Shown here: piece by piece, positions 34,996-42,673 of the stretch | How the letters are laid out: the number at the start of each line of letters is the position of its first letter | Position numbering within the stretch: position 1 is the first letter of the stretch | NCBI RefSeq assembly: GCF_002929215.1 | Contig: NZ_PJII01000003.1 | Span: 248,001 to 312,000, forward strand | Reading direction: 5' to 3' | Origin: Arthrobacter sp. ZGTC412 | GTDB lineage: Bacteria; Actinomycetota; Actinomycetes; Actinomycetales; Micrococcaceae | DNA: 64,000 bases | Notes under the pieces: model-generated | What the model saw: the letters and a program-made list of their open reading frames with translations, nothing else | Told to the model about the DNA's origin: nothing | The model's database searches: none | Translations under genes and position numbers: made by a program

Positions 34996-35967
34996 TCAGA
35001 CTGAAACCACTACCTTGCCGCGCGCCTGCCCCTCGTGCAGGTAAGTGACGGCGGCGGGTGCCTCAGAAAGGGGAAAGACCTTGTCCACGGCGGGTTTCAC
35101 ACTGCCCGCTTCCAACAGAACCGTCAGGGCTTCGAGATCCAGATGTGTTTCCTTGGCGACAAGCCCCTTGAACTTTTGGCCGGAGAAAAGCGAAGCGAAC
35201 GGCGCACCCAGTGACCGCTCAAACCCGCCTGTCAGTTTGCCGCCCATCTCGCCTCCGATAAGAACCAGGGTGCCTTTTGGCGCAAGCACACGCCGCAGGA
35301 CGGACAGCGGCCGGTTGCCGGCGGTGTCGAGGATGACGTCGTACAGCACACCGCCGCCCGCAAGATCGGACTTCGTGTAATCAATAACTGCATCCGCACC
35401 CAGGGACCGCACGAGCTCCGCCTTGCCGGTACTGCAGACTCCTGTGACCTCTGCGCCAAAAGCTTTGGCCAGTTGAACTGCAAAGGAGCCAACTCCCCCG
35501 CCCGCTCCGATGATGAGCACCTTCTGGCCCACGGTGAGCTCACCGGCGTCCCGGACAGCCTGAAGGGCGGTGACAGCGCTAATGGGTGCCGCGGCCGCTT
35601 CCTCGAAGGAGAGGTTGGCGGGCTTCCGCGCCACCTTGTCCTCCTTCGCGCAGACATACTCCGCGAAGGACCCATCGCAAGTGCCGTACACCTCATCACC
35701 AGCAGCGAAGCGGGTTACGCCGCCTCCCACAGCCTCCACAACGCCGGCCACCTCCCTGCCCCGCACAGGAACCTTGGGCTTCTTCAGGCCGTACCCGAAA
35801 AGCCGGACCAGATACGGCAGCCCGGTCATCAGGTGCCACACGCCCTGGTCGACGCCGGCTGCCCGCACCCGGATCAGCACTTCGCCGGCACCGGGGACCG
35901 GCCGCTCGATGTCCCGCACCTCGAGCACGTCTGCTGACCCATAGACGTCCTGCACGATCGCTTTCAT
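34996..35967 (-). CDS. Zinc-free MDR-type NAD(P)H:quinone oxidoreductase
   Basis: The 323-residue protein begins MKAIVQDVYGSADVLEV and has the MDR/QOR fold, with the NADPH motif GAGGGVGSFAVQLAKAFGAEV (about residues 148-168). The structural zinc Cys residues are absent, as in quinone oxidoreductases. It reduces quinones or enones with NADPH. AAAGGAG lies 7 nt before the ATG at 35967. A clear promoter with an adjacent 14-bp palindrome lies about 90-130 nt upstream, so expression is likely controlled by a repressor or MerR/TetR-type protein not found next to it. Confidence 0.85.
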   Translation of the reverse strand: MKAIVQDVYGSADVLEVRDIERPVPGAGEVLIRVRAAGVDQGVWHLMTGLPYLVRLFGYGLKKPKVPVRGREVAGVVEAVGGGVTRFAAGDEVYGTCDGSFAEYVCAKEDKVARKPANLSFEEAAAAPISAVTALQAVRDAGELTVGQKVLIIGAGGGVGSFAVQLAKAFGAEVTGVCSTGKAELVRSLGADAVIDYTKSDLAGGGVLYDVILDTAGNRPLSVLRRVLAPKGTLVLIGGEMGGKLTGGFERSLGAPFASLFSGQKFKGLVAKETHLDLEALTVLLEAGSVKPAVDKVFPLSEAPAAVTYLHEGQARGKVVVSV

Positions 35968-36054
35968 ACTCGATCTCCTTTGGGCTGCGGGTATCGGGAT
36001 AGTCCTCGAGCAGTTCTGCCCCCGCCCTTCGCCGGACTCAACAGCAGGCCCTTC

Positions 36055-36097
36055 AAAGTAAGGAAAAGCCAGCATTGAGTCAAGGGTTGTACAACCC
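36055..36097 (-). promoter_or_regulatory. Promoter with abutting 14-bp palindromic operator (quinone oxidoreductase)
   Basis: On the minus strand TTGACT (36078-36083) and TACTTT (36055-36060) are 17 nt apart. Immediately upstream, GGGTTGTACAACCC (36084-36097) is a perfect palindrome touching the -35 box. Transcription should start near 36048, giving a leader of about 80 nt. Confidence 0.7.
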
Positions 36098-36227
36098 CGA
36101 GCCGGAAAGCAGAAGCAGCACTCCGTCTGGAATCAAAGACACCAACACCCCGTGAGACTCATCACGTCGCTTCCGAAAGTGGTCTGCTGGTTAGCGGCTC
36201 CCCTCCCAAAGACGAGAAGGTATTTGT

Positions 36228-37733
36228 ATGCAACGAGCACCAAGCCCTGCCAGGAGCGAAAGTCCGGCCGGGAGACAAACCGCCACTGCCGCCGTCGGAA
36301 GCGTCCTTAACCGGGGACTGAACGTACGCCACATCCGCTTCATGGCCCTCGGTTCGGCGATCGGCACCGGCCTCTTTTACGGGTCGGCCTCAGCAATCCA
36401 AAAGGCCGGGCCGGCTGTATTGCTGGCGTACATCATCGGTGGCGCGGCAGTGTTTATGGTGATGCGGGCGCTGGGCGAGATGGCCGTGCGGCACCCGGTG
36501 TCCGGCTCCTTCGGCCAGTACGCGAGCCGCTACCTGGGCCCGTTGGCAGGTTTTGTCACCGGCTGGACCTACGTCTTCGAAATGGCGATTGTGGCCATCG
36601 CGGATGTCACGGCGTTCAGCATCTACATGGGCTTCTGGTTCCCGCAGGTGGAGCGCTGGGTCTGGATCCTGGCCATTATCTTCTTCCTGGCCGCGCTGAA
36701 CCTCCTCAGCGTCAAGGTCTTCGGTGAGCTGGAGTTCTGGTTCTCGCTGATCAAGGTCGTGGCCATTATCGCCATGATCGCCGGCGGCGCAGCAATCGTT
36801 GCGTTCGGCTTCCAGACGGGTGGCTCAACCGTTGCGCCGGGCCTCGGAAACCTCGTGGACCATGGCGGCTTCTTCCCGTTTGGCTTTGAAGGGCTGCTGG
36901 CATCCTTCGCGGTGGTGATGTTCGCCTTCGGTGGGATCGAGACTCTCGGCATCACGGCGGGCGAGGCCGCAAACCCGAAAAAGGTCATCCCCAAAGCGGT
37001 CAATACCGTCCCGGTGCGTGTCCTGCTGTTCTACGTCCTGACACTGGGTGTACTCATGAGCCTCTTCCCGTGGGACGAAATCGGCAGCAACGGCAGCCCG
37101 TTCGTGCAGATATTTAGCGGACTGGGCATCCCCGCCGCACCGCACATCCTGAACGCCGTGGTCATCACGGCGGCACTCTCCGCAATCAACAGCGACATCT
37201 TCGGCGCGGGCCGCATCCTCTTCGGGCTCTCCCGGCAGGGCCACGCACCCGCGGCCTTCGGCAAGGTATCCAGGCACGGTGTCCCCTGGATGACAGTGGT
37301 GATGATGGCCGGAATCCTCCTTGTGGGCGTGGTCCTGAACGCCGTGATTCCCGAAAACGTCTTCGTCCTCATCGCCTCGATAGCCACGTTCGCGACCGTC
37401 TGGGTGTGGGTGATGATCCTTGCCTCCCATGTGGCGATGAAGCGGGAGATTGCACGAACCGGCCTGCCGGCGTCGGAATTCCCATCGCCCTTGTGGCCTG
37501 CCGCTTCGCTGCTCACCATTGCCTTTATGGCACTGGTCATCGCCGTCCTGGGCGCCTTCGAAGACACAAGGATCGCGCTTTACGTGGGCGGGGCCTGGCT
37601 GGCGCTCCTGGTCCTTGCCTACCGGTTGTGGGTCAAGGGTGACGGACGACGGCGGGCCGACCTTGTGGACGAGACCTCGCAGCTGCCGGTGGTCACCGAA
37701 GCCCGGGTCGCCGAAGCCCGCAGGAGCCAGTAA
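36228..37733 (+). CDS. Amino-acid permease of the APC/AAT family
   Basis: The 501-residue protein has 12 membrane helices. It has the AAT-family N-terminal motif [26 protein letters not shown] and the [23 protein letters not shown] loop. The conserved [25 protein letters not shown] is the helix-6 to 7 region of ProY/HutT/AroP-type permeases. It imports an amino acid with protons. The nearby hut genes suggest histidine, but proline or aromatic substrates are equally compatible with the sequence. Confidence 0.85.
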   Translation: MQRAPSPARSESPAGRQTATAAVGSVLNRGLNVRHIRFMALGSAIGTGLFYGSASAIQKAGPAVLLAYIIGGAAVFMVMRALGEMAVRHPVSGSFGQYASRYLGPLAGFVTGWTYVFEMAIVAIADVTAFSIYMGFWFPQVERWVWILAIIFFLAALNLLSVKVFGELEFWFSLIKVVAIIAMIAGGAAIVAFGFQTGGSTVAPGLGNLVDHGGFFPFGFEGLLASFAVVMFAFGGIETLGITAGEAANPKKVIPKAVNTVPVRVLLFYVLTLGVLMSLFPWDEIGSNGSPFVQIFSGLGIPAAPHILNAVVITAALSAINSDIFGAGRILFGLSRQGHAPAAFGKVSRHGVPWMTVVMMAGILLVGVVLNAVIPENVFVLIASIATFATVWVWVMILASHVAMKREIARTGLPASEFPSPLWPAASLLTIAFMALVIAVLGAFEDTRIALYVGGAWLALLVLAYRLWVKGDGRRRADLVDETSQLPVVTEARVAEARRSQ

Positions 37734-37912
37734 GCAGGATCAGGGGCTCAACCAGCGCCTCCCGAAGTTAAGATAACGCGGCCGGGCAGTTGGTGCAAGT
37801 TCGGCACGCCAGTGGTTTGCCCGGTCAGTCCGCCGGATCTCAGCCGTGGAGGCAACAGGCGGGGCGCTGATGATTGGACTTGGCAGCTCCCTGGCGGTCA
37901 CGGGCACCAAGT

Positions 37913-37947
37913 CCTGGCTGCCCGGCCGGGGAGGCCGGGCAGCCAGG
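37913..37947. terminator. Perfect 15-bp hairpin between convergent genes
   Basis: Arms 37913-37927 and 37933-37947 pair perfectly around a 5-nt loop. It lies between the amino-acid permease (+) and the QorB-like gene (-), where a shared terminator is expected. There is no T tract. Confidence 0.65.
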
Positions 37948-38009
37948 CTCGTGTACGGCCGCAGCTATGGAGTGGCGGCGGCTACGCGGCAGCTACTTCG
38001 CGGCAACAG

Positions 38010-38873
38010 CTACGCAGTGGCAGCGGCCGAACGGACCGCTTCCGCCAGCGAAGTGGCCGGCCGTCCAATCAGCTTGCGCAGGTCGCCGGAGCTCACCAGG
38101 AGGTCGCCGCGGGCAATCCCCAGGTCGGAGTCGGCGAGGATTTCCGCGAACGCCTCGGGCACACCAAAGCCGGCCAGCATTCCGGCGTATTCCTGCGCCG
38201 GGAGGTCCTGATAGGTGATGTGTTGGCCGGCCGCGGCGCTGATCTCGGCCGCAAGCTCCGCCATGGTGAACGGTTCATCGCCGCCCAGTTCATAGATCCG
38301 GCCGGCCTGGCCGTCGGCAACCAGCACTGCGGCTGCCGCGTGGGCATAGTCCGCGCGGGACGCTGCGCTGACCCGGCCCTCCCCGGCGCTGCCTGCGATG
38401 GCACCCTGCGCCAGCGTGCCGGGCAGCTGATCGGTGTAGTTCTCCAGGTACCAGCCGTTGCGCAACAGGACGAAAGGAACGCCGGCTTCCTGCAGGATAG
38501 CCTCCGTGGCCTGGTGCTCGGCGGCGAGCTTCATCCCGGTGGTATCCGCGTTGGCGATGCTGGTGTACGCGACCAGCTCAGCACCCTCCTCCTTCGCCGC
38601 CTCAATGACGGTACGGTGCTGCTCCACCCGCTGGCCCACCTCGCTGCCGGAGATGAGGAGTACTTTGGCGGCGCCCTTCAAGGCTGCCGCTACGGAGGCT
38701 GCATCCGCGTAGTCCATGCTCCTGACCTGGACGCCGCGCTCCGCCAAATCTGCGATCTTTTCGACGGAACGGCCCGCGGCCACGATGTCCTGCGCTGGAA
38801 CGTTGCGCTCCAGCAGGGCCTCGACGACGTGGCGGCCCAGCTGGCCGGTTGCTCCGGTGATGACGATGCTCAT
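38010..38873 (-). CDS. qorB: NmrA/QorB-like NAD(P)H:quinone oxidoreductase
   Basis: The 287-residue SDR-like protein has the NADP motif ITGATGQLGRHVVEALL at its N-terminus and the AYTSIANADTTGMKLAAEHQATEAIL segment that characterises QorB/QOR2 enzymes, which reduce quinones. It is divergent from an HxlR/DUF24 regulator with a conserved Cys. This is the same arrangement as qor2 and qorR in Corynebacterium glutamicum, where QorR represses both genes until oxidised. The match in layout makes a redox-sensing role here likely. Confidence 0.85.
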   Translation of the reverse strand: MSIVITGATGQLGRHVVEALLERNVPAQDIVAAGRSVEKIADLAERGVQVRSMDYADAASVAAALKGAAKVLLISGSEVGQRVEQHRTVIEAAKEEGAELVAYTSIANADTTGMKLAAEHQATEAILQEAGVPFVLLRNGWYLENYTDQLPGTLAQGAIAGSAGEGRVSAASRADYAHAAAAVLVADGQAGRIYELGGDEPFTMAELAAEISAAAGQHITYQDLPAQEYAGMLAGFGVPEAFAEILADSDLGIARGDLLVSSGDLRKLIGRPATSLAEAVRSAAATA

Positions 38874-38942
38874 GTTTTTCCTTCCGTTCGGTGTCTGTCA
38901 GGGAGCACAACCGCAGCGTTTCCGAAATACTTCCCGAAGGAG

Positions 38943-38967
38943 AGTACGCACTTTCAGGTAAGGTACT
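38943..38967. promoter_or_regulatory. Candidate QorR operator overlapping its -10 box
   Basis: AGTAC (38943-38947) and GTACT (38963-38967) form a dyad with 15 nt between the arms. TAAGGT (38959-38964), 6 nt before the qorR ATG, is a leaderless-type -10 box and overlaps the right arm, as expected for autorepression. Confidence 0.5.
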
Positions 38968-38970
38968 GAC

Positions 38971-39363
38971 ATGAAAGTTAGTGCCGATACCCGGACGGGT
39001 CACGCAGCACCGCTTCCGGTTGCCCTTGCCGACGGCGTTTTCCCGGCCGGGTGCCCCAGCCGCACCGTCCTGGACCACATCACCAGCAAGTGGGGAGTCC
39101 TGATCCTGCTGGCCCTGTCCGAGGGCGAGCAGCGCTGGAGCGATTTGCGGCGCCGGGCCGAAGGCATCAGCGAGAAGATGCTTGCCCAGACCCTCAAGAC
39201 CCTTGAGCGCGACGGCCTTGTCACTCGGACAGCCCAGCCCGTCATTCCGCCGCGGGTGGATTACAGACTCACCGAACGCGGGTACGAACTGAGCGCACTC
39301 CTGGTGCCCCTTGTGGCCTGGGCGTTCGAGAACGCCGACGACATCGTCAACGGCCAGCGCTGA
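38971..39363 (+). CDS. qorR: HxlR/DUF24-family redox-sensing regulator
   Basis: The 130-residue winged helix protein has the HxlR signature CPSRTVLDHITSKWGVLILLAL, with Cys28 at the position of the redox-active Cys of HypR/QorR/YodB. EGISEKMLAQTLKTLERDGLVTR follows. The N-terminal extension of about 25 residues is unremarkable. It is divergent from the qorB-like gene and starts 6 nt after a TAAGGT box, so the transcript is probably leaderless. It likely represses both genes and releases on Cys oxidation by quinones. Confidence 0.85.
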   Translation: MKVSADTRTGHAAPLPVALADGVFPAGCPSRTVLDHITSKWGVLILLALSEGEQRWSDLRRRAEGISEKMLAQTLKTLERDGLVTRTAQPVIPPRVDYRLTERGYELSALLVPLVAWAFENADDIVNGQR

Positions 39364-39593
39364 ACAGCAGTCGGAGCGGACCGTAAGACCAGGCCGAGCA
39401 GGTACCAGCCGCGAGCAAGTAGGGGCGCTACGAAAAAGCGAGTACCTGTTACTGGTGTGACTGTTGTGAATTGCGCCTACCTTAGGAGTAAGGTGCCAGC
39501 CGGAATTGGAGGGCCGTCCTCACGCTGGGAGCGTTCCGGTTAACCTGCACCGCCAGGCAGCGGCTGAAGGCCGCGCGCAAGGAGTTGGTACGC

Positions 39594-39857
39594 ATGGTCA
39601 AAGCAGTTGTCCAGGACCTGTCCAGTATGGGCCGGCCTGTCAGCCTGACCTCGGTCGCGGCCCGGTTGTGGAGCGGGGCATGGAGGATCTTCACCCCGCA
39701 GTCCCCTTACAGGATCGGCGACGCCGTAGTGGGCGACGATCCCTTTAAGGGCCGCCGCGAGGGAGTGGTGGTTTTCCTGCAGGGGACATCCGCGGGTGTG
39801 GATACCGCCCAGGGAGTCTTCTTCTACGATCACCGGCAGCTCCAAAAGCTGGACTAG
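39594..39857 (+). CDS. Small hypothetical protein
   Basis: The 87-residue basic protein begins MVKAVVQDLSSMG. It has a short helical N-terminus and a beta-rich second half (YRIGDAVVGDDPFKGRREGVVVFL). No signal peptide, membrane helix or known family was recognised. AAGGAG lies 9 nt before the ATG. The 230 bp upstream contain no other gene. It converges on the 3-hydroxybutyrate dehydrogenase gene. Confidence 0.6.
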   Translation: MVKAVVQDLSSMGRPVSLTSVAARLWSGAWRIFTPQSPYRIGDAVVGDDPFKGRREGVVVFLQGTSAGVDTAQGVFFYDHRQLQKLD

Positions 39858-39904
39858 CCGCTGGTGCGGCCAATTCAGCTGGCGAGGGTTGCAGGCGGGC
39901 GCAG

Positions 39905-40654
39905 CTAGCGGGCGGACCAGCCGCCGTCCATGGTGTAGCTGGCGCCTGTCACCATGCCGGCCTGGTCCGAGGCCAGCCAGGCAACGAGTGACGCGACTTC
40001 CTCGGGCTCCACCAGCCGTTTGATCGCGGACTCGGTGAGCATAACCTTGGCCAGCACCTCGGACTCAGGGATGCCGTGCACCTGGGCCTGGTCCGCGAGC
40101 TGCTTCTCCACCAGGGGCGTGCGCACATACCCCGGATTGATGCAGTTGGACGTGACACCGTGGTCACCGCCTTCGAGCGCGGTGACCTTGCTGAGCCCTT
40201 CCAGGCCGTGCTTGGCCGAGACGTAGGCGCTCTTGAACGGTGAGGCCCTGATCCCGTGCACCGAGGACAGGTTGATGATGCGGCCGAACCCATTGGTGTA
40301 CATGTGCGGCAAGGCAGCCCTGATCAGCAGGAACGGTGCCTCCAGCATCAGGGCGATAATCCGGCGGAATTCCACCGGATCGAAATCCTCGATGGGGCTG
40401 ATGCGCTGTATTCCGGCGTTGTTCACCAGGATGTCGCAGTCCAGGGTCAGGGTAGCAAGCGAGTGCACGTCCAGCAGGTCAACGGTCCAGGCGGTGCCGC
40501 CCACCTCGTCTGCGAGCGCGGCGGCGCCGGACGAGTCGACGTCGGCCACCACCACTTTCGCTCCCCGTGCCGCCAGTTCCCGGACGCATGCGGCGCCGAT
40601 TCCGCTGGCACCGCCAGTAACCAGGGCCTTACGTCCGTTCAAAGTGTTTTCCAT
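39905..40654 (-). CDS. bdhA: 3-hydroxybutyrate dehydrogenase (SDR)
   Basis: The 249-residue classical SDR has the cofactor motif VTGGASGIGAACVRELA, NNAGIQ, catalytic Ser in SSVHG, and YVSAKHG (Tyr-x-x-x-Lys). The block VKSINPGYVRTPLVEKQL-like region (SNCINPGYVRTPLVEKQLADQA) with a following lid helix is typical of D-3-hydroxybutyrate dehydrogenase. It interconverts 3-hydroxybutyrate and acetoacetate with NAD. AAGGAG lies 6 nt before the ATG at 40654. The divergent LysR gene is its probable regulator. Confidence 0.85.
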   Translation of the reverse strand: MENTLNGRKALVTGGASGIGAACVRELAARGAKVVVADVDSSGAAALADEVGGTAWTVDLLDVHSLATLTLDCDILVNNAGIQRISPIEDFDPVEFRRIIALMLEAPFLLIRAALPHMYTNGFGRIINLSSVHGIRASPFKSAYVSAKHGLEGLSKVTALEGGDHGVTSNCINPGYVRTPLVEKQLADQAQVHGIPESEVLAKVMLTESAIKRLVEPEEVASLVAWLASDQAGMVTGASYTMDGGWSAR

Positions 40655-40782
40655 AGCAAGCTCCTTGGTGTCCACGATGACACGTGCCGTGATCGCAGCA
40701 ATGATGGCTTCACTGAGTATTACTGCACAGACATGCCCATACAATGACTAATCCAGCACTACGTGCGTGCAGAATTGCAGAT

Positions 40783-41697
40783 ATGAAAGCCAACCCGGAT
40801 GACTTGCTGGTACTCCTTGCGGTTTCCCGCTCCGCAAAATTTACGACGGCGGCCCAGGCGTTGGGACTCAACCACACCACCGTTTCACGGCGGATAGCAG
40901 CCTTGGAGAAGGCACTTGGGGGAAGGGTCCTGGCGCGCGCCACCGGAGGCTGGGAGCTGACGGAGCTTGGTGCCCAGGCTGTGCAGGTCGCCGAGAAGGT
41001 GGAAGCTGTGATGGGCACGCTGGGAGCCGCCGGGCAGGCACCCGACCCGATTACCGGCGTCGTCCGCATGACGGCGACCGACGGGTTCAGCGCCTATATC
41101 GCCGCGCCCGCCGTGGCGCGGCTGCGCCGCGACCACCCGGGGCTGTGCGTGGAGGTGGTGACCATGACCCGGCGGGCACTGCAGCAGCGCTCGGGCCTGG
41201 ACATCGAAGTGGTGGTGGGCGAACCGCAGGTGCACCGGGCCGAGGCCGTGCGGCTGGGCGAATACATGCTGGGGATGTACGCATCGCGCGCCTACCTGGA
41301 CGAGCACGGGACCCCCACTACCGTGACCGAACTAAACGAACACCCGCTGGTCTATTTCGTGGATTCGATGCTGCAGGTGGATGACCTGGACGCGCCGCGC
41401 CGGCTGGTGCCCGCGATGCGCGACGGACTCACCTCCACCAACGTCTTCGTCCATGTGGAGGCGACCCGCGCCGGAGCCGGGATCGGTTTCCTGCCCTGCT
41501 TCATGGGCGACCTGCACAACGACCTGGTCCGGCTGCTGCCGTCCGAGATCGCCGAACTGCTGCCGTATTGGATGGTGCTGCGGCCGGACTCGCTGCGGCG
41601 TCCCGCAGTGGCGGCCGTTGTGCACGCGCTGCGGGAACAGATGGCCGAGCACCGGGAGTGGCTGCTGGGCCGGGGAAAAAAGGATTCGGTGGGGTGA
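40783..41697 (+). CDS. LysR-family transcriptional regulator
   Basis: The 304-residue protein has an N-terminal winged helix-turn-helix (DDLLVLLAVSRSAKFTTAAQALGLNHTTVSRRIAALEKALG). A periplasmic-binding-protein-like effector domain follows, with VRMTATDGFSAYIAAPAVARLRRDHPGL. I prefer the ATG at 40783; an ATG at 40744 would overlap a good -10 box (TACAAT, 40740-40745). It is divergent from bdhA and likely controls it. The stop lies 1 nt from the convergent gene's stop. Confidence 0.85.
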   Translation: MKANPDDLLVLLAVSRSAKFTTAAQALGLNHTTVSRRIAALEKALGGRVLARATGGWELTELGAQAVQVAEKVEAVMGTLGAAGQAPDPITGVVRMTATDGFSAYIAAPAVARLRRDHPGLCVEVVTMTRRALQQRSGLDIEVVVGEPQVHRAEAVRLGEYMLGMYASRAYLDEHGTPTTVTELNEHPLVYFVDSMLQVDDLDAPRRLVPAMRDGLTSTNVFVHVEATRAGAGIGFLPCFMGDLHNDLVRLLPSEIAELLPYWMVLRPDSLRRPAVAAVVHALREQMAEHREWLLGRGKKDSVG

Positions 41698-41698
41698 A

Positions 41699-42607
41699 CT
41701 ACTCAGCAGGCGGGTCGTAGCGCACCGGTGATCCTGCTGCAAAGGCACGCACCCGGGTGTCGTCCCACAGGTGCGCGGGGACTGCGCCGCCCAGGAGCCG
41801 GCGGGCCAGCTTCGGGTCCTCAGCGAACGGAGTATCGCTGCCGGCCATCACCATGTTTCCGTAGCGGCGGCCTTTGAGCATGGCGGGGTCGGCGATGATC
41901 ACGGTGTGCCTGAAGGCGGCCGCGATGGTGGCGGCGTCCTCGCGGGCGTTTTTGAGGTCCGGTGCGTCACCGGAGTTCATCACGTAAAGACCGCCAGGCG
42001 CCAGGACGCTCTTGACGTGCTGGTTGAACTCCGCCGTGGTCAGCGGGCGCGGGGTCAGTGCACCGGCGAAAACGTCCCGGATGATGAAGTCCCGGGTCTC
42101 GGCAGTCAGCGTTTCTGTGACCTCGCGGGCCTCCCCCACCCGCAGGCGCAGCAGCGGCGCCTTGGGCAGGTCGAACCAGCCGCGCACGTATTCGGCCAGC
42201 TTGCCGTCCAACTCCACCACCACCTGCCGGGCGTCCGGATAAACAGCGTGGAAGTAGCGGGCCAGGGAGCAGGCGCCACCACCGAGATGCAGGCCGCGGA
42301 GCTTGGGCTTGTTTCCCGCAGTGCCCGACGGCGGCCAGCGCGACTCGATGAGCGCGGCCATCCAGCGCATGTACTCGAAGTCCAGGAACAGCGGATCCGC
42401 GAGGTCGATGTGGGAACTCATCACACCGTTGATCTTCAGGAGCCAGCCGGTTGAGTTGTCCTGGTCCGCGATCAGCTCGCAGTCCCCGGTGTCGATGTAA
42501 TAGACGCCTTCAACAGGTCCGCTGAGCCGGGCTCCGGGCGGGACCTCCACCACTCCCGCCACCGGGCGCAGGCTGTTCCGGCCACCTGACCTTCCGCGTT
42601 TTGCCAT
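41699..42607 (-). CDS. Spermidine-synthase-like methyltransferase-fold protein
   Basis: The 302-residue protein has a Rossmann-type domain with LRGLHLGGGACSLARYFHAVYPDARQVVVELDG (about residues 100-132). It also has the spermidine-synthase-like DFIIRDVFAGALTPRPLTTAEF segment and APGGLYVMNSGD. The gatekeeping Asp residues of true spermidine synthases are not obvious, and no decarboxylase partner is nearby, so the reaction is unclear. The ATG at 42607 overlaps the stop of a seven-codon mini-ORF (TAATG); a GTG 4 codons upstream is a possible alternative. Confidence 0.75.
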   Translation of the reverse strand: MAKRGRSGGRNSLRPVAGVVEVPPGARLSGPVEGVYYIDTGDCELIADQDNSTGWLLKINGVMSSHIDLADPLFLDFEYMRWMAALIESRWPPSGTAGNKPKLRGLHLGGGACSLARYFHAVYPDARQVVVELDGKLAEYVRGWFDLPKAPLLRLRVGEAREVTETLTAETRDFIIRDVFAGALTPRPLTTAEFNQHVKSVLAPGGLYVMNSGDAPDLKNAREDAATIAAAFRHTVIIADPAMLKGRRYGNMVMAGSDTPFAEDPKLARRLLGGAVPAHLWDDTRVRAFAAGSPVRYDPPAE

Positions 42608-42630
42608 TACCCGTGCCACGCTTCAGTCAT
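42607..42630 (-). CDS. Leaderless seven-codon mini-ORF (MTEAWHG) coupled to the downstream gene
   Basis: On the minus strand TAGGGT (42637-42642) is followed by 6 nt and an ATG, the spacing seen at leaderless genes in this window. The frame reads MTEAWHG and stops at a TAA that shares its last A with the ATG of the methyltransferase-like gene. That gene has no ribosome site of its own, so ribosomes may reach it by termination-reinitiation. Confidence 0.4.
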   Translation of the reverse strand: MTEAWHG

Positions 42631-42673
42631 GCTTCAACCCTAATTGGTATCAGCAGCCCCTATCGCTCCTCAC

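Noticed and set aside
37812-38969. A 385-codon open frame on the + strand
   Set aside because: It is antisense to the qorB-like gene and also crosses the perfect hairpin at 37913-37947. The product has no recognisable domain.
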